The notes: a model not told the origin generated them from the sequence alone. A stretch of 15,518 bases of DNA from DATDFB01 sp036522835 (GCA_036522835.1 DATDFB010000183.1:1-15518), one strand, 5' to 3'. Shown: positions 1 to 8,237, counted from the stretch's first letter. Made by a program: numbers and translations.

Positions 1-2
1 GC

Positions 3-407
3 GCGCGAGACATCGTCCCGTTCGTCCTCTTCTGCGCGATCTGGTTCGGCGCGATCGCACTCATGGTCTCGGAGAACGTGCCGATCTTCATTCCCGGATT
101 CTTTGCCCTCCTCGGTTTTCTGATCGTCGTGGCGATGATCGACTCCGCGATCGGCCGAACCATCATTCGCGCCGACACGAAGGGATTGGTCGTGCGCCGG
201 CGCTGGCTCGGCCCCGTCGGATTCACGCAGAAGTTCGCGCCGGAGGAGGTCGACTCGATCGTCGCGGCGCCGACTGCGAACTCGCCGTTCTATCAGCTCG
301 ACGTCGTCCGCCGCGCTGGATCAAAGCTAACGATCGCGCAGTACGTCCGCAGCCGAAAAGACGCGGAGATGCTGGCGGCGCGGTTGGAGCGGGATATGAG
401 GGCCTGA
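3..407 (+). CDS. Small membrane protein with C-terminal PH-like segment, 5'-truncated
   Basis: The reading frame is open from the left edge, so the first ATG inside the window (63) is probably internal and the true start lies upstream; 134 residues are visible. Two hydrophobic segments come first (about residues 4-21 and 26-45, the second ending in a VVAMID-type boundary). A soluble part of about 85 residues follows, with alternating strands and a closing helix (KDAEMLAARLERDMRA). Two hairpin helices followed by a small beta-rich domain resemble bacterial PH-domain or YcxB-like membrane proteins, but that is a fold-level guess and no catalytic motif is visible. It converges on dnaB with a 54-bp gap. 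Function unknown; product likely in the inner membrane. Confidence 0.6.
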   Translation, partial: ARDIVPFVLFCAIWFGAIALMVSENVPIFIPGFFALLGFLIVVAMIDSAIGRTIIRADTKGLVVRRRWLGPVGFTQKFAPEEVDSIVAAPTANSPFYQLDVVRRAGSKLTIAQYVRSRKDAEMLAARLERDMRA

Positions 408-461
408 GCCGCCGCCCTGCTCTGCCGTCCATGCGGTCGGCTATGCGGCTTAGTCACTCGA

Positions 462-1856
462 TTACGGCATGTACTCCGGCTGCGGCTCGTAGTTGAAGAA
501 CTTGGTGATGTCGTTGCGGAAGACGAGCTTGAAGTCGCCGATCGGGCCGTTGCGCTGCTTGCCGATGATGATCTCGGCGATCCCCTTCTCCTCGGTTTCT
601 TTGTTGTAGACCTCGTCGCGATAGATGAAGCAGACGACGTCGGCGTCCTGCTCGATCGAGCCCGATTCGCGGAGGTCGGCGAGCTGCGGGCGGTGGTCGC
701 CGGTGCGCTGCTCCGGACGGCGCGAGAGCTGCGAGAGCGAGATGAGCGGCAGCTGCAGCTCCTTCGCGATGGCCTTGAGGCCGCGCGAGATCTGCGAGAT
801 CTCCTGGTTGCGCGACTCGACTTTGCCTTTGACGGACATGAGTTGCAGGTAGTCGACCATGACCAGATCGAGCCCCGCCTCCATCTTCAGCCGTCGCGCC
901 TTCGCGCGCATCTCCATGACGTCCATGCCCGGCGTGTCGTCGACGAAGATCTTCGCCTTCGCCAGCCGCGCCGACGCCTCAGCCAGGTCGCGCCAGTTGC
1001 GGTCGCTCAGCATCCCGCCGCGGATCAGATGATTCGGCACGCCCGACTCGGAGGAGAGGATGCGCAGCCCGATCTGCTCCTTCGACATCTCCAGCGAGAA
1101 CACGCCGACGGAGTAGAGCCGCTGCGCGGGCGGGCGGGGTTGGCCGTCCTTCGCCGGGATGGCGATGGACTCGGCGATGTTCATCATGAAGCTGGTCTTC
1201 CCCATCGAGGGTCTCGCCGCGATGATGATCAAGTCCGACGGCTGGAACCCCGACGTGAACTCGTTGAAGCGGTCGTAGCCGGTAGGGATGCCGGTGATCA
1301 GCTTCCCGGCGTGCTGCAGCTGCTCGATCGCAGACATGTTCGTGCGGGTGATGCGATCGAGGGCGACGAAGCCTTTGTCGACGCTCCCCTCGGCGATCTC
1401 GTAGAGCGACTTTTCGGCGATGCTCAGCACGTCGTTCGGTTCGCCCGGCGCGTCGAGCGCGGCGCGCATGACCTTGTTGCTCATCACTACGAGCTGCCGC
1501 AGCGTCGACTTCTCCTTGACGATCTCCGCGTAGCGCTCGACGTTGGCGACGTCGGGGATGTTGTCGACGAGCGACGAGATGTACGCGGAGCCGCCCACCT
1601 GCTCGAGCTGCGCCCGCCGCGCCAGCTCTTCTTTCAACGTGAGAAGATCGATCTCGCGGCTCTGCTCCGCGAGCGAGCGCATCGTGGAGAAGATCGAGCG
1701 GTGCGCGTCTTTGAAGAAGTCTTCCGTGTCGATCGTGCCGATGACGCGGTAGAACGCGTTATTGTTGATGAGGATCGATCCGAGGACCGCGCGCTCCGCA
1801 TCCGGCGATTGCGGCAAAGGCCGATCGATCGCAACGTCGAGTTGGGTGGTACTCAT
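462..1856 (-). CDS. dnaB: Replicative DNA helicase DnaB
   Basis: Hexameric 5'-3' helicase that unwinds DNA at the replication fork and recruits primase. The 464-residue length is normal for the family. The N-terminal helical domain starts at about residue 15 (SPDAERAVLGSIL) and runs to about 155. The RecA-like C-terminal domain carries Walker A ARPSMGKTS (214-222), the FSLEMSKEQ segment (253-261), Walker B LVMVDYLQLM (331-340), the SQLSRRPEQR segment (375-384) and the arginine-finger region KQRNGP (433-438). There is no intein or truncation. The ATG at 1856 fits the usual DnaB start. No Shine-Dalgarno sequence precedes it; instead there is a short inverted repeat and a TACAAT box. It is divergent from the parvulin gene. 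Identification is secure. Confidence 0.97.
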   Translation of the reverse strand: MSTTQLDVAIDRPLPQSPDAERAVLGSILINNNAFYRVIGTIDTEDFFKDAHRSIFSTMRSLAEQSREIDLLTLKEELARRAQLEQVGGSAYISSLVDNIPDVANVERYAEIVKEKSTLRQLVVMSNKVMRAALDAPGEPNDVLSIAEKSLYEIAEGSVDKGFVALDRITRTNMSAIEQLQHAGKLITGIPTGYDRFNEFTSGFQPSDLIIIAARPSMGKTSFMMNIAESIAIPAKDGQPRPPAQRLYSVGVFSLEMSKEQIGLRILSSESGVPNHLIRGGMLSDRNWRDLAEASARLAKAKIFVDDTPGMDVMEMRAKARRLKMEAGLDLVMVDYLQLMSVKGKVESRNQEISQISRGLKAIAKELQLPLISLSQLSRRPEQRTGDHRPQLADLRESGSIEQDADVVCFIYRDEVYNKETEEKGIAEIIIGKQRNGPIGDFKLVFRNDITKFFNYEPQPEYMP

Positions 1857-1873
1857 CGTGGGACGGTTCCACG
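1857..1873 (-). promoter_or_regulatory. Inverted repeat in the dnaB leader, replacing a visible RBS
   Basis: Directly before the dnaB ATG lies CGTGG-N7-CCACG, a perfect 5-bp stem. No purine-rich Shine-Dalgarno sequence is present in the 20 bases upstream. A short leader hairpin that affects initiation is possible; it could also be chance. Confidence 0.3.
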
Positions 1874-1880
1874 GATTGTA
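1872..1880 (-). promoter_or_regulatory. Candidate -10 element for dnaB (TACAATCCG)
   Basis: Read on the minus strand, TACAAT matches five of six bases of the sigma-70 -10 consensus and ends about 18 bases before the ATG, so the leader would be very short. I see no good -35 hexamer at 16-18 bp. The same nine bases occur upstream of the ahbAB gene. Confidence 0.4.
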
Positions 1881-1973
1881 GAGATGATTTTGCGGCTCGC
1901 CCGGACCCCCGCAAAGATCCGCAGATTTTCCTCACCGGCCGTATCTCGCGGCTGTGGAAAACAAACATTGCTC

Positions 1974-2005
1974 TTGACGTGGAAAACGGGCGCGCGCTCT
2001 ACAGT
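1974..2005 (+). promoter_or_regulatory. Candidate sigma-70 promoter for the parvulin gene
   Basis: TTGACG at 1974-1979 matches five of six bases of the -35 consensus. The best -10 candidates are TCTACA (1998-2003, 18-bp spacing) or TACAGT (2000-2005, 20-bp spacing); both are imperfect. The resulting leader to the TTG start would be about 70-75 nt. Confidence 0.4.
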
Positions 2006-2069
2006 TGGTAGACGCCGGAATGCTCCCCTCCCGTAACCCTGTTGCGCACCGCGTCGTCTGATTCACTCT

Positions 2070-2075
2070 GGAGGA
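2070..2075 (+). promoter_or_regulatory. Ribosome binding site that fixes the parvulin TTG start
   Basis: GGAGGA lies 8 bases upstream of the TTG at 2084. It selects this TTG over the in-frame TTG at 2042, which has no such site and would put 14 polar residues before the signal peptide. Confidence 0.65.
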
Positions 2076-2083
2076 CTTGCATC

Positions 2084-3064
2084 TTGACTAAACGAACCCT
2101 TCTTTCCTTGTCGCTGGCCGTTCTCGCGCTGCCGCTCGTGGCGGCGCAGGAGACGCCGGCGGCGAGCGTGCCGTCCGTCTCCACCACGTCGACGGCGTCG
2201 AGCCCGACGGCTGATCCGATCGTGGCCATCCTCAACGGCGAGACCATCACCGCCTCGAAGCTCGACTCGATGTACGCTCGCCTCGCGCCGGCGATGCGCG
2301 AGCAGTACAACGCCACCGGCGGCAAGGCCGGCTTCCTCGACAACTACCTCCGCAAGCGCCTGCTCGTGCAGGAAGCACTCAAGGCCGGCTTCGACAAAAA
2401 GCCCGACGTGATCGCGGAGATGGAGACGGCCAAGGAATCGGCGCTCTTCGACCGCTACGTGCGCGACGTCGTCTCCTCGCAGGTCGTGAAGGACGCCGAC
2501 GTCAAGAAGTACTACGACGAGCACCCGGACGAATTCACGACGCCCGAGCGCGTCAAGGTGCGGCACATCGTCGTCATCGGCAACGGCGCCGGCCCGCATC
2601 CCAAGACGAACGAGCAGGCCCTCGAAGCCATCAAGCGGATCGCCACCGAGCTGCACGCGAAGAGCGGCAGCGTTCACGCTGCCGACCCGGCCGCGGCGGC
2701 GCGCATCCGAGGCTCCTACTTCGCGGAGATGGCGCGCAAATACTCCGAAGATGGCGCGGCGGAGACCGGCGGCGACCTCGGTTGGGTCGTGAAGGGGCAG
2801 CTCGATCCGCAATTCGAAGCGGCCGCGTTCAAGCTCGAGCCGGGCGTCCCCAGCGGCATCGTCGAGACGCGTTTCGGCTACCACATCATTCTCGTCGAAG
2901 CGCGCGAAGCGGCCGGCCACGAGTCGTACGACCGCGTCAGGCCGGTGCTGCGCGAGTACCTCCTCACGCAGCACGCCACCGAAGTGATGGAAGCGGTGAC
3001 GCGCCTCACGAATGAGCTGCGTGCCACCAGCAAGATGGCGATCTACCCGGAGAACATCAGGTAG
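2084..3064 (+). CDS. Secreted parvulin-type peptidyl-prolyl isomerase (SurA/PrsA-like)
   Basis: Periplasmic foldase or chaperone expected to isomerise X-Pro bonds in exported proteins. With the TTG start (strong GGAGGA site) the protein has 326 residues. It opens with a classic signal peptide, MTKRTLLSLSLAVLALPLVAA. A Ser/Thr/Ala linker and a SurA-N-like helical domain follow (about 45-150, from DPIVAILNGETIT). The rotamase domain spans about 155-285, from the VRHIVV strand through SEDGAAETGGDLGWV to VETRFGYHIILVEARE. Between the first strand and the FAEMARKYSED helix the domain is longer than usual, with an Ala-rich stretch. It has its own promoter region, divergent from dnaB. The last 8 bp overlap the convergent membrane-protein gene. 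Whether it serves outer-membrane protein assembly (SurA) or general secretion (PrsA) cannot be told. Confidence 0.88.
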   Translation: MTKRTLLSLSLAVLALPLVAAQETPAASVPSVSTTSTASSPTADPIVAILNGETITASKLDSMYARLAPAMREQYNATGGKAGFLDNYLRKRLLVQEALKAGFDKKPDVIAEMETAKESALFDRYVRDVVSSQVVKDADVKKYYDEHPDEFTTPERVKVRHIVVIGNGAGPHPKTNEQALEAIKRIATELHAKSGSVHAADPAAAARIRGSYFAEMARKYSEDGAAETGGDLGWVVKGQLDPQFEAAAFKLEPGVPSGIVETRFGYHIILVEAREAAGHESYDRVRPVLREYLLTQHATEVMEAVTRLTNELRATSKMAIYPENIR

Positions 3065-3893
3065 AGGTCGAGAGGACGACGGGCGCCGGCACTCGTTCTG
3101 CGCGCAGCCCGAAGTAGCGCCGCACGTAGATCAGGAATCCGAGGTAGGCGAGCCAGCCGGCGGCGATCGCCACCCATAGCGCCGGCCGTTGCAGCAGGGT
3201 GGCGCTGCGCGGCAGCGCCGTCGCCGACGTCACGCCGCCGATGACGTGCAGCAGAAGCAGCACCCACCACGCCGACTCGCGGAGCCGGTAGGCCTGAATG
3301 GCGACGTGGGCGAAGAGGATGCCGAAGGCGATCATCGCCAGCGCCGCCGGCGCGCCCGCGAGCGGCTGTCCGAAAAAGCTGAACGTCTCCTTCCCGGAGT
3401 TGATCAGCGTTTCGACCGAGCTGAAGGCCAAGACCGCGCAGATCGCCAGCACGGGAACGGGCGCGCGGTCGGTCCAGCGGAGCTTCGGGTCGAGCTCGTC
3501 GGCGGTCAGCGCGGTATCGCGCGACGAATAGAAGAGAGTGAGGACGAGCGGCAGCGCGATGAGCGCAATCGCCAGAATCGCGAGAATGCCGATCGACGGT
3601 GTCCGACGGAACACGGTAAGCACCAACGCGAAGCCGAATACGCCGAGCACCGTCCACGCGCCGCTGATCGCGGCGATCAGCGCGCGCGCCCAGCGGCGGC
3701 CGCGGATCGAGCCGATGCCGGTGACGACGAGATAGAAAGAGGCCACGCTGATGAAAAACAGGCTCTGCGCGACGTTCACGCGCGCCGTGGCGGCGGTGCG
3801 CAGCAGCAGTAGAAAGGCGAGCAATCCGAGGAGGATCTGAAGCGCGCCGAAAAAGACGAGTCCGGAGCGCCGATCCGCATGAGGCTCGGGCAT
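3057..3893 (-). CDS. Polytopic membrane protein, about eight transmembrane helices
   Basis: 278 residues, starting at the ATG preceded by GGAGG with a 7-base spacer. About eight hydrophobic segments alternate with short charged loops: near residues 13-34, 40-62, 70-90, 97-118, 143-160, 172-200, 207-225 and 232-255. Loop 4-5 is the longest (SSRDTALTADELDPKLRW). No conserved catalytic, transporter or kinase motif is visible, so I give no function. An open frame continues upstream of this ATG, but that extension overlaps ahbAB in another frame and is spurious. It lies 41 bp downstream of ahbAB and is probably cotranscribed with it, which leaves a membrane step in tetrapyrrole metabolism as speculation only. 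Its stop overlaps the parvulin stop tail to tail by 8 bp. Confidence 0.75.
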   Translation of the reverse strand: MPEPHADRRSGLVFFGALQILLGLLAFLLLLRTAATARVNVAQSLFFISVASFYLVVTGIGSIRGRRWARALIAAISGAWTVLGVFGFALVLTVFRRTPSIGILAILAIALIALPLVLTLFYSSRDTALTADELDPKLRWTDRAPVPVLAICAVLAFSSVETLINSGKETFSFFGQPLAGAPAALAMIAFGILFAHVAIQAYRLRESAWWVLLLLHVIGGVTSATALPRSATLLQRPALWVAIAAGWLAYLGFLIYVRRYFGLRAERVPAPVVLSTST

Positions 3894-3900
3894 GACGATT

Positions 3901-3905
3901 CCTCC
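3901..3905 (-). promoter_or_regulatory. Ribosome binding site for the membrane protein
   Basis: GGAGG on the minus strand, 7 bases before the ATG at 3893. It decides this start against the much longer open frame that runs upstream. Confidence 0.65.
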
Positions 3906-3934
3906 GAGGGGAATCGGCTCAAGAAGTGTGCCGA

Positions 3935-4942
3935 TTACGACGCGGCTGACGCCGCCTGGGCCGCGCCGTGTGCCGACTCCCACTCGTCGCACTCCGACGA
4001 GAAGAGGTTGATGCGCGCCTTCTTGTACTCCTTCGTCGGATAGAGCGCCTGCTTCTCGTCGATGCCGGTGTCGGAAGCGAGATCGTTGATGATCGACTCG
4101 CATTCGTCGACGGAGCGGCCGTGCACGATCGTGTATAGGTTGTACGGCCAGTCGTCGTAGACGGGGCGAAGGTAGCAGTGCGAGACCGCCTTGTTCTGCG
4201 ACATCTGCGCGCCGATCTCGTCGACGCGCTCGTCCGGCACGACCCAGACGCCCATCGCGCTCGCGGAGAAGCCCGCCTTGCGCGACTGGAGGATGGCGCC
4301 GAAGCGGCGCATCTGCCCGCGCTTGAGCAGCGAGCGCGCGGTGCCGAGCAATTCCTCGCTCGTGACGCCGCCGTTCTTCGCCAGCGCGTCGAACGGGCGC
4401 GGCTGCAGTGGCAGATCGCGCTGAAGAAGGCGGATGCACTCGATCTCGCCCGGCGTGAGCGGCGTGTAGCGGTCGTCGACGTGATGGCCGTCGTCGTCGT
4501 TGGCCTTGAACTGCTTGAGCGTCGGCAGCGGGCGCACCGTGTCGCAATCGGCTTCGGAGCCGAGGATCTCCACCGTCTTGTCGAGGCCGAGCTTCGACGT
4601 CGGCGCGACGGCGATCGTGAACCACAGATTGAGCTCGTGATTGCGCTTGTAGTTCTGCGTGACGCCGGGGTGCGCGTTGATGGCGTTGGCGGCATCGTCG
4701 ATGCGCTCGGGATCGACTTTCGCGGCCACCAGGCAGGAGCGATAGCCGAGCGCGCGCGGCTCGAACTGCGCGGCGACGGCGCGTACGTAGCCGTCGCGCT
4801 TGAGGCGCTCTGTCCGCTTGATCACTTCCTTTTCGGACATGTCGATCATCTGGCCGACGACCGCGAACGGCGTCGACAACAGCGGAATCTCACCTTGCAG
4901 GGCGCCCAACAACTCCCGGTCCCGTTGATCGATTTCCTGCAT
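3935..4942 (-). CDS. ahbAB: Fused siroheme decarboxylase AhbA-AhbB (NirDL-like), Lrp/AsnC fold
   Basis: In this family AhbA/AhbB decarboxylate siroheme to 12,18-didecarboxysiroheme, in the siroheme-dependent heme route or (as NirDL/NirGH) in heme d1 synthesis. The 335-residue protein has two repeats, each a winged helix plus an Lrp-type ligand domain. The first (about 4-145) carries LSTPFAVVGQ (22-31), FEPRALGYRS (60-69) and GVTQNYKRNHELNLWFT (93-109). The second (about 162-316) carries KAGFSASAMGVW (222-233), AVSHCYLRPVYDDWPYNLYT (252-271) and YPTKEYKKARINLF (301-314). These motifs mark Ahb/Nir proteins rather than DNA-binding regulators, although automatic annotation often calls them Lrp regulators. 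It starts at the ATG following GAGG. No other heme gene is in the window. A TACAATCCG box lies upstream. Confidence 0.88.
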   Translation of the reverse strand: MQEIDQRDRELLGALQGEIPLLSTPFAVVGQMIDMSEKEVIKRTERLKRDGYVRAVAAQFEPRALGYRSCLVAAKVDPERIDDAANAINAHPGVTQNYKRNHELNLWFTIAVAPTSKLGLDKTVEILGSEADCDTVRPLPTLKQFKANDDDGHHVDDRYTPLTPGEIECIRLLQRDLPLQPRPFDALAKNGGVTSEELLGTARSLLKRGQMRRFGAILQSRKAGFSASAMGVWVVPDERVDEIGAQMSQNKAVSHCYLRPVYDDWPYNLYTIVHGRSVDECESIINDLASDTGIDEKQALYPTKEYKKARINLFSSECDEWESAHGAAQAASAAS

Positions 4943-4981
4943 CGGATCCTCGCGCGGCGAAGATTTTTTCGTGGGGTCGTG

Positions 4982-4994
4982 CGGATTGTATCCG
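4982..4994 (-). promoter_or_regulatory. TACAATCCG -10 candidate inside an inverted repeat, upstream of ahbAB
   Basis: The minus strand reads CGGAT-ACA-ATCCG, a perfect 5-bp inverted repeat containing TACAAT, about 40 bases before the ahbAB ATG and just after the DUF309 stop. It could be a -10 element overlapped by an operator, allowing ahbAB to be transcribed separately from DUF309. No convincing -35 is present. Confidence 0.4.
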
Positions 4995-4995
4995 A

Positions 4996-5334
4996 TCACC
5001 AGTCGTCTGCGGGCGATGTGATCGAGATCTCGATCAGCTTCGGAAAATCTCCCGTCAGAGAGGTGATCGCGGAACGGTCCACGCCGCAGAAATCGTGCGG
5101 AAACGGCGCCAACTTGCGCATTCCTGCCTCGAAGAGGCGGGGCGCGCCGCTGAGCGTGCCGCGCTTGACGTGGTGGTACGCCGCGGCGACTTGGATCAGC
5201 CCCTGCAAAAACTGCTTGACGTCGGTTTGCGCCACGAGCCACAGCGTCTCCCACGACTCGTGCGCTTCCCAGAACTCCGTGGCGTTGAAGTGCGCCAGGC
5301 CTTCGCGAAAATAGTTGACGAAGTCGGGCTTCAT
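4996..5334 (-). CDS. DUF309 family protein
   Basis: Small, all-helical cytoplasmic protein of 112 residues, a usual length for DUF309. The family signature is plain: a FNATEFWEAHESWETLW helix (about residues 17-33), then FLQGLIQVAAAYHH (about 42-55), and GAPRLFEAG (about 62-70). The conserved HE and the GLIQ-A-A-YH pattern suggest a buried polar site, but no biochemical role is established that I can state. I chose the ATG at 5334. It lacks a clear Shine-Dalgarno sequence, but the upstream alternative (GTG at 5400) would translate a G/C-rich repeat. It sits 53 bp before ahbAB and 103 bp after the isocitrate dehydrogenase gene. Confidence 0.82.
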   Translation of the reverse strand: MKPDFVNYFREGLAHFNATEFWEAHESWETLWLVAQTDVKQFLQGLIQVAAAYHHVKRGTLSGAPRLFEAGMRKLAPFPHDFCGVDRSAITSLTGDFPKLIEISITSPADDW

Positions 5335-5344
5335 ACACGTGAGG

Positions 5345-5432
5345 AGGGGGCAGGGCGCGGGGCGCGGGACGCAGATGATTGCTCTCGCGACGACCACCAC
5401 CTGCGCCCTGCTCCCTGCGCTCTGCGCCCTGC
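5345..5432. repeat. G/C-rich imperfect inverted repeat built from GGGCGCAG-like units
   Basis: The left part (about 5348-5374) reads as GGGCAGGGCGCGGGGCGCGG followed by GACGCAG. The right part (about 5400-5432) is its approximate reverse complement, with CTGCGCCCTG near 5401-5410 and again near 5422-5431 flanking CTCCCTGCG. The two parts could fold into a large hairpin with a loop of about 25 nt (GATGATTGCTCTCGCGACGA region). It fills most of the gap between the isocitrate dehydrogenase and DUF309 genes. It may act as an mRNA-stabilising or terminating structure, or be one copy of a dispersed intergenic repeat. Confidence 0.6.
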
Positions 5433-5437
5433 TTCCA

Positions 5438-6466
<1,029 letters not shown>

Positions 6467-7426
6467 CGATCGGAGTTCCTTTCAGCCGCTCGCGCGCGTG
6501 GTCGAGCGAAAAGTCCATCGGAAAAAGCCGCGCCAGCGCGGCCAGCTCGGGGAGCTCGGCGAGGCAGCGGCGGACGCTGGCGAGCGTCGAGGGGATGAAT
6601 TCGAGGTAGTGCAGGCGCCCGCGCTCGATGGGCTGGCGGGCAAAGGTGCCGAGGATCTTCAGGGACCGCTGGAGGAGCGTCTCGAAGTAGCGGCGGCGGT
6701 CGGCGCCATAGTCGTCGAGGAGCTCGAGCTCGCGGTCGGAACCGAGGATCTCCGCTACGCCGCGGTCGCGCAGGAGCGAAGCCACGTCGTACGTGTCCGG
6801 ACCCATTCTCAGGTCTTGATAATCGATCACGTAAATATCGTGATTAAAAAGATGAAGATTTTGACCATGATAATCGCGATGACAAAGAACGTAAGGATGT
6901 CGCGCGATGTTCTCGGCCAACTTTTGAAAAAGCGGGTTGAGCTCTTCGCTGCCCTTCACGCCCATCAGCCGCTGCACGTAGAACTCCCGCGTCATCTCCA
7001 TCTCTTTCAGGAAAAACGCGGCGTCGAACGGCGGATTGATCGACAGCGTGCCGGCGCGCTGGAACTCTTTCAAGATGGCGATGGCCCGCGCGTAACACGG
7101 CACCGCCTCCGTGTCGCGCTGGTGCAGGAGGTCGAAGAGCGTGCGGTCGCCGACGTCCGTCTGCAGCACGCACGCCTCGTCGTGCGCCAACACCTCCGGC
7201 ACGCGCGCGTGCGGCGAGACGGCGTCATATGCGGCGAGGAACCGCCGGAGCTGCTCGCGCAGCTCCGGCGCGTAATAGGCGAGGATGCGCGTGTGGCCGT
7301 CGGGCAGCCGGACGCGGAAGTAGCGCCGCGTCGAGGCATCCCCCAGGAGCGGATGCGCCGTCCATCCCTTCCCCACGCGTTCGCTGAGGAACTTGGCCGC
7401 GTCGCCGGGAAGAGACGGACGGATGG

Positions 7427-8164
7427 TCATCGACCGCCGGTCGGCGCGGGGCCTTTCTCGTCCGCCTTGGCGTCGCGGATGACGATCTTGTCGATCGTCG
7501 TCGGATTGTCCGGACGGTCGTTCGCGCCGCGCGGCGCGTTGACGATCTTGTCGGCGACGTCCATCCCCTTGGTCACCTTCCCGAACGCCGTGTACTGGCC
7601 GTCGAGGAAGCCGGCGTCGGCGACGCAGATGAAGAACTGCGACGACGCGCTGTTGGGATCCTGCGCGCGGGCCATGGAGACGACGCCGCGGGCGTGGTGG
7701 ATGGCGTTGAACTCCGCGGCGACGTTCTTGCCGGAGCCGCCGGTGCCCCAGCTGTAGGGCGAGCCGGAGATGGTGTTCGGGTCGCCGCCCTGGATCATGA
7801 AGCCGGGGATGACGCGGTGGAACTTCGTGCCGTTGTAGAAGCCCTTCTCCGCGAGGTCGATGAAGTTCTTGACGTGGTTCGGCGCGGCGTCAGGGTAGAA
7901 GCGGATGTCGATCTCGCCGGCGCTGGTGTGCAGTTCCGCGACTTTGTCCTTGTAGTACTCCATCGGTCGATTCTCCTCGGCTTTCGCTGTCGGCGCGGGC
8001 GCGGCGCTGGTGGTCACGGGATTGGAAACGGAGGACGAGGTGGTGCTGCTGTACCCCGTGGCCGTGGCGGACTTGGTCGTGTCCGACGATGCCGCGCTGT
8101 CGCGGTTCGCGGGGGCGCACGCCGCGAGCGCGGCCAGCAGGAGTGCGGAGATGATGGTCTTCAA
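7427..8164 (-). CDS. Cyclophilin-type peptidyl-prolyl isomerase, predicted lipoprotein
   Basis: 245 residues starting at TTG with an excellent AAGGAGG site 7 bases upstream. The N-terminus is a lipoprotein signal with lipobox LAAC (13-16, lipidated Cys16), so the product should be anchored in a membrane facing the periplasm. Residues 17-65 form a Ser/Thr/Ala-rich linker. The cyclophilin domain (about 70-235) has the catalytic FHRVIPGFMIQGGD block, SASSQFFIC and FLDGQYTAFGKV. Phe stands at the position of the human cyclophilin A tryptophan, as in many bacterial, cyclosporin-insensitive members. It is the first gene of an overlapping cluster with the AmgK-like kinase and the isocitrate dehydrogenase. 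It probably assists folding of exported proteins alongside the parvulin at 2084-3064. Confidence 0.92.
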   Translation of the reverse strand: MKTIISALLLAALAACAPANRDSAASSDTTKSATATGYSSTTSSSVSNPVTTSAAPAPTAKAEENRPMEYYKDKVAELHTSAGEIDIRFYPDAAPNHVKNFIDLAEKGFYNGTKFHRVIPGFMIQGGDPNTISGSPYSWGTGGSGKNVAAEFNAIHHARGVVSMARAQDPNSASSQFFICVADAGFLDGQYTAFGKVTKGMDVADKIVNAPRGANDRPDNPTTIDKIVIRDAKADEKGPAPTGGR

Positions 8165-8171
8165 AACGAGG

Positions 8172-8178
8172 CCTCCTT
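8172..8178 (-). promoter_or_regulatory. Strong ribosome binding site that fixes the cyclophilin TTG start
   Basis: AAGGAGG on the minus strand, with 7 bases to the TTG at 8164. This start also places the lipobox cysteine at residue 16. No ATG in frame nearby would keep the signal peptide. Confidence 0.75.
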
Positions 8179-8237
8179 CGTAGGCGATTCTGCGGCGCGC
8201 ATGCTACTCCAAACGAAGGAGGCGGGAAGCGGGGGGC

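Noticed and set aside
408..461. Terminator between the first gene and dnaB
   Set aside because: Only a weak AGCCGC/GCGGCT pairing with a loop of about 30 nt is present, with no T tract; not strong enough to call.
693..2036. A long plus-strand open frame opposite dnaB
   Set aside because: It is a mirror of dnaB codon bias; the product is Arg/Val/Asp-rich with no recognisable motif, and it crosses the dnaB promoter region.
3935..4942. Reading the two-domain Lrp-like protein as an AsnC/Lrp transcription regulator
   Set aside because: Both halves carry the siroheme-decarboxylase motifs, and the tandem-repeat architecture is that of AhbAB/NirDL rather than of a classical regulator.
5335..5400. 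Alternative GTG start for the DUF309 gene at 5400
   Set aside because: The added residues come from the G/C repeat region and are not part of the DUF309 family; no RBS supports it.
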